DNA of 64,000 nucleotides, from the NCBI GenBank assembly GCA_001910725.1, contig MJGA01000011.1:902364-966363 (forward strand). The letters run 5' to 3'. Position 1 is the stretch's first letter; the number at the start of each line of letters is the position of its first letter. This document shows, in pieces, positions 60,120-64,000 of this stretch. A program made the translations under genes and the position numbers. The DNA comes from Phanerodontia chrysosporium (Eukaryota > Basidiomycota > Agaricomycetes > Polyporales > Phanerochaetaceae). Below the pieces are notes generated by a model that was given only the letters and a program-made list of their open reading frames with translations, ran no database searches and had not been told where the DNA came from.

Positions 60120-61161
60120 ATGGCAGAATGGATGCGATCGAGCAGAGGGTCAAAGGTATGTTGCTCGGATGTCTATTTGAACACGTATCGTTCAGCCCAT
60201 TTGCGTCGCTTTAGGTCTCGCCCACAAGTGTCTCCACGTACTATAGTTGTTCTCAGGATGAAGAAGTCAGTACACGACTGCTCTCTCCCCGTCTCGTGTG
60301 TCTGAGATGGCAGTAGGATGTTGGCTCGCCTATCCTCGATATACCCCTTGCCGATATGATCATATCTTCGGCGGACTGGGTATGTTTCAAGTGTCTTCGT
60401 ACTATAGTGGGCATTATATTGATTCAAGCAATACCATCTTTGTTTCCTAGGCCTCATCAACAACATGCGGCGATCCTTTCGCGTCTAAATCTTTCGCGTC
60501 GGAAGTGCCGGAGACCCCTTCTGCTACATCATCGACCACGAGCACGACAGATTACGAGGACGAGGACGACGACAGTTCATGGCCCAGCGCCATGCAGCGA
60601 ACCTCATCGAGCTCATCATCTGTATCCTCCGTCGTTGGTGGGATCCAGGTCTCGACCCACAAACGAAATCGCTCGGCATCATTTACCTCCACGGTCTCAC
60701 GACCCGCCCCTGCCCGCTCTATTCTCTCGACCGGATCGTCCATGCGCACTAAACGCGTCCGCCCGCCGCCGTCCGTGAAGTTCCTCGACATGCCCACGAT
60801 CCACTATGAAGACGAAGACGAGGAGGCCTCGCCCGGCGTGCCGAGCCCGGCCTCCGCGACGTCGACAAAGAATCGTGTGCTCGGCTTCTTCAGCTGGCTG
60901 ACCGCTGTGGGCAAGGGCAAGAAGGCGGAAACGCCTGTGCCTGAGCGGCCGTCCATCTCAGGCCCCTTCCCACTGTGGGAGGCGCCCCTGCGGCGGAGCG
61001 ATAGCACGCGCCGCACAGCGAGCGCGTCCGACGCGCGAAGCATACGCTCGGTACGCTCACAAAGCAGCATGCGCAGCACGAAGTCGTTCATGTCAGTTCG
61101 CTCGTGCGCGAGCCGCATACAAGGGTACTGGAATCGCTTGAACGGGCGGGATCCGTCGTAG
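60120..61161 (+). CDS. disordered serine-rich protein, unknown
   Basis: Four exons, all phase 0 (60120-60155, 60215-60265, 60317-60379, 60451-61161), give 286 residues starting MAEWMRSSRGSK. The protein is mostly disordered: a serine/threonine run, an acidic cluster (DYEDEDDDSSW), basic-serine segments, FLDMPTIHYEDEDEE, a short hydrophobic/basic block VLGFFSWLTAVGKGKK, FPLWEAPLRR, and an SIRSVRSQSSMRSTKS-type tail with many potential phosphorylation sites. I recognise no family. Confidence 0.6.
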
Positions 61162-61823
61162 CCGTCGGGGTTAAGGGTGTTTCGGGTGTTTCTGGGACAC
61201 TTTTCTTTTTCGGGAGGGACACTTCTACTACGTACAGTATATACCATGTTTGTGTGTAAAGCTGGGAGGAGATACGTAAAGCCATGTTGGAGGACTTCTA
61301 GACCCTCTCTTTGTCTGGGAGCAGTTGAGAGGGCTGACAAGTGGCCTCCGTGCGATCTCACACGATTCATAGCCCCCGCGGCGTCGAGAGACCCAAGGCA
61401 TGCCTGGGAGCTGCCCGCCCTGCCCGTCGCCAGACCCATCCACGCACCGCCAGAACGGCGGTGGGGACTGTCATAGCAGGTCGGGCAGAGACAAAGTCGT
61501 GTGAGCAGATCTGTGAGCGGTGCGCGTCCTTTTGAATGGTTCTCGTCAGCTGATGACATCATGAGAACCCGGGATTATTCGTGATTTTTCTCTGATTTTC
61601 CGCGTGCGCGCGACATGCCATTACGACCGACCTCAGGCTGCTCATGATCAAGCTCAACCCTGTGTGTGCAAGCCTACAGGAGTATACGATTAAAGTAATG
61701 TACGAGTAGCGTTTTTCAGAGGTCTACCAGCCACTGACTCTAGCGTCAGCCCGTAACTCCCCACTCGCGACCTTGGTTCTGACCTTCTCGCCCAACTATT
61801 TGAATCAGTGTATAAGCATAACT
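61162..61823. other. no gene recognised
   Basis: This is the 3' region between two convergent genes; nothing specific is seen. Confidence 0.5.
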
Positions 61824-64000
61824 TCAAGAAATTCGAGCTCTGTTATAATACATGGAGTAGATTGACATATCATATATGGCCTCATCATCTAAAGAGCTCC
61901 GACGAGACGTGTCCATAAACTTGATTTTTCCACTAATCTTCATGCGTAGCAGCAGCTCCTCCGCCGCGAGGACCTGCGCGATGAGCATGTCGCGCGACTG
62001 CGACAGCGCGCTGTTTTCCCAGAGCACACGCATCTTCGGGATCGCGTTCTTAATCTTCATCGCTGTCCGAGCACCTCCGTGAGTCTCGCGCTTCCGGACT
62101 TGATCAGCGCGTCGAATGCGAACGCGAGATAGACTAGACGTGTGTGAGTGAGGTTCGGCATGGGCCATCGAGAGTGTGACTCACAGCAATAGGTCTCGTC
62201 GTCTTCAGGATATTCTTCGGCGCCCTGTTTATAGTAATGCGCGGCTTGGCGATAAAGACTCAAGGCTCTTTGGACTTCTCGGGTAGCGACTCGGCTTTCT
62301 CGCGGTAGTACAGCCCCATGGTCCTGACAGAGATGAGCCCGAAGTCTCACTAATCGGTAAGCGACTCACGAGAGAGCCTGGGCACGCGGGTACGTATAGA
62401 ACGCTAAGTGCGCCGCTGGGTCTTCTTCGAGGCTGAAGATCTCGTCCTCTTTCAGCCCATCTACTTCCTGCAGAACGTCCTGCGCGATATCGTGGAGCTC
62501 TTGCAGCGTGAACCGCTTGGGATCTGCTTTGTGCGCCTACACAAATGAGCCGCTGGAACAGTGTCATATCCAGGACAGCGCGCCGCACCATCAGGAAGCA
62601 ATCGTGCTTCAAGCATTTGACCCCACGCAGGACTCGGCATCGAAGACCTCTCCTCTGTCCTCAGGCGAGACGTCTTTCCACACGTTTCGACACCGCCTAA
62701 TAAGCTCGATCACTGTCCCGTACTTCTGCATTGCGGCGCCATAATCACGCTGGACGGAGCCTTCGTTGAAAGCCATAAAAACAAGCACCCTACGCAATTC
62801 TAAATGAGCTGCGTATGGCGTGAAGAAGAATAATCCTCACCGAATGGTAATGTTCGTCGCTCGACGGACAGTTTCCCAATCCTCCTTCTCTTTCAACTTG
62901 AGAAATTCGGCCATGATATTATCTGCACCACCTGCTCGAACCATTATGTGGGCCTTGTCGTGTTGTGTCTCGAACTCAACTGCAACCCAACAGTTGACAT
63001 GCAGCATATAGGCATGTTGATATATACGTACCTTGCAGACTACACCAGAGCGCATATTCACGATCCTCAATCCGGAATACGCGATGCTCCATAATCAACG
63101 CATGTACGAGGCATTTGATAGCCTAGCGTAGATATGTCGTTCAGTTTCAGGACGCAGACCAGTATCGTTGAAGCGTACCCCAAAACACCCGAGAATCCTG
63201 GCTTGCCGTTTGGCGTTATTATGCGTTTGATCTTTCGCACCGCGTCCATCCCATTGTTATAATCCTGACAGTTTCTCAAAATCTAGTTGTTCACTGTGAT
63301 AGGAAGCATTTACCTTGGCGGCCTGGAGCAGAGTCCATTTCTAACCATTTGAACTTGAGCGAATTGCATTTAGGTGCAGAAAGACCGCGCTTACACTGCT
63401 ATATGCATCATGCCATCCCGTTTTTCTTTGTGACACTCTCGAGCTTCAGCACTCTGTTCCAGGGATAATCGTCGTCTTTCGCGCCGGAACGGTGTTCGGT
63501 GGTAGCTTCTGCTTCATTCTATTCTTGACGTACTCGATGTCCAGCTCGCATTCGCGCCTGAGTTCTTATCTGCCTGTGATACGTCAGGACCGGACAGTAG
63601 CTCAAGTGCCCTAGTGTACGCCTTTAGACTTGACTCCCAACTGCCTATATTCTGATCTTTCTGAATAACGCCATAGGGAGTCCAAGACACTGCACACCTT
63701 CCGGATAGTTCCCAGCCTAGCCCATGCTTTCGCGTACTCCGGGTTTAGCCCCGTAGCCTGGTGAGTGATCGCGTCAGAATACATGCTCTCTGGGCCCAAG
63801 ACCGATCGTGCCTTTTCACAATCCTTCTCCGCATCTAGCAACCTGAGAACCACGGTCAGCCTGAGGTTAGGAATGCAGATGAACGGCCACGCACTTGTTC
63901 ATCGCGAGCGCGCACGCGCCTCGATTAGCCCATAACACCGCGTTCTCGTTGTCAGCCTCGATAGCTTCGTGTATTTCGCGTGTGCCGCGGGTAGTCTTTC
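61824..64000 (-). CDS. TPR-repeat protein, 5' end beyond the window
   Basis: Minus-strand exons in order: ENAVLWANRGACALAMNK at the window edge, a TPR helix pair YAKAWARLGTIRK near 63700, later NWEVEFETQHDKAHIMVRAG-type sequence near 62950, and VLVFMAFNEGSVQRDYGAAM. Then come FTLQELHDIAQDVLQEVDGL, LSLYRQAAHYYKQGAEEYP, YLAFAFDALIKSG and AIPKMRVLWENSALSQSRDM. It ends YNRARIS at 61824. The N-terminal TPRs resemble Sti1-like fungal proteins. The start codon lies beyond 64000, and not every junction was resolved. Confidence 0.6.

Overview
The window is nuclear DNA of a filamentous basidiomycete, most likely an Agaricomycete. Genes are compact, with many short introns (about 45-60 nt, GT...AG) and GC-rich coding sequence. 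Lineage-typical families are present: a FunK1 kinase, a DUF6533 membrane protein, a Plavaka-type transposase, and a dynein heavy chain split so that this locus encodes only the linker and motor part. No rRNA, CRISPR array or bacterial-style operon is present. Exon structures were read by eye from splice signals and protein family similarity.

Left part (1-12 kb). Two copies of a Trt5/AusD-like methyltransferase (1012-2103 and 7851-9006) form a segmental duplication that includes about 200 bp of promoter. The intact copy is followed by a convergent DUF6533 membrane protein gene. The other copy is followed by only a 70-bp scrap of that gene. Between the copies lie a FunK1 kinase gene with two frame breaks and a decayed transcription-factor relic.

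Housekeeping block (12-24 kb). This holds the p23 co-chaperone, a small membrane protein, an Mdv1-like WD40 mitochondrial fission adaptor, an Asi1-like membrane RING protein, a small unknown protein, a peroxisomal SCP2-type thiolase ending in AKL, and a lipoate-pathway octanoyltransferase.

Transposon block (25.9-37 kb). A 9.7-kb interval (26038-35742) is bounded by short inverted repeats and clustered subterminal motifs. It carries three genes in a row on the minus strand: a Plavaka-type transposase, an open Pcl/Pho85-type cyclin gene, and a coiled-coil protein with a basic tail. The interval appears to bisect the first exon of a multi-pass membrane protein gene. A host-type cyclin inside the element is the most unusual observation here.

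Right part (38-64 kb). This holds a HAD phosphatase, a secreted protein, the dynein motor gene dhc2 (11 kb) divergent from SmE, PEX10, MGR2, a nuclear low-complexity protein, mitoribosomal mL43, a disordered serine-rich protein, and a TPR gene cut by the window end.

Caution: single-base frame breaks, nearly all consistent with one missing base, occur in several conserved genes (dhc2 four times, mL43, MDV1, FunK1 twice, methyltransferase copy 1). This points to consensus deletion errors as much as to pseudogenes.
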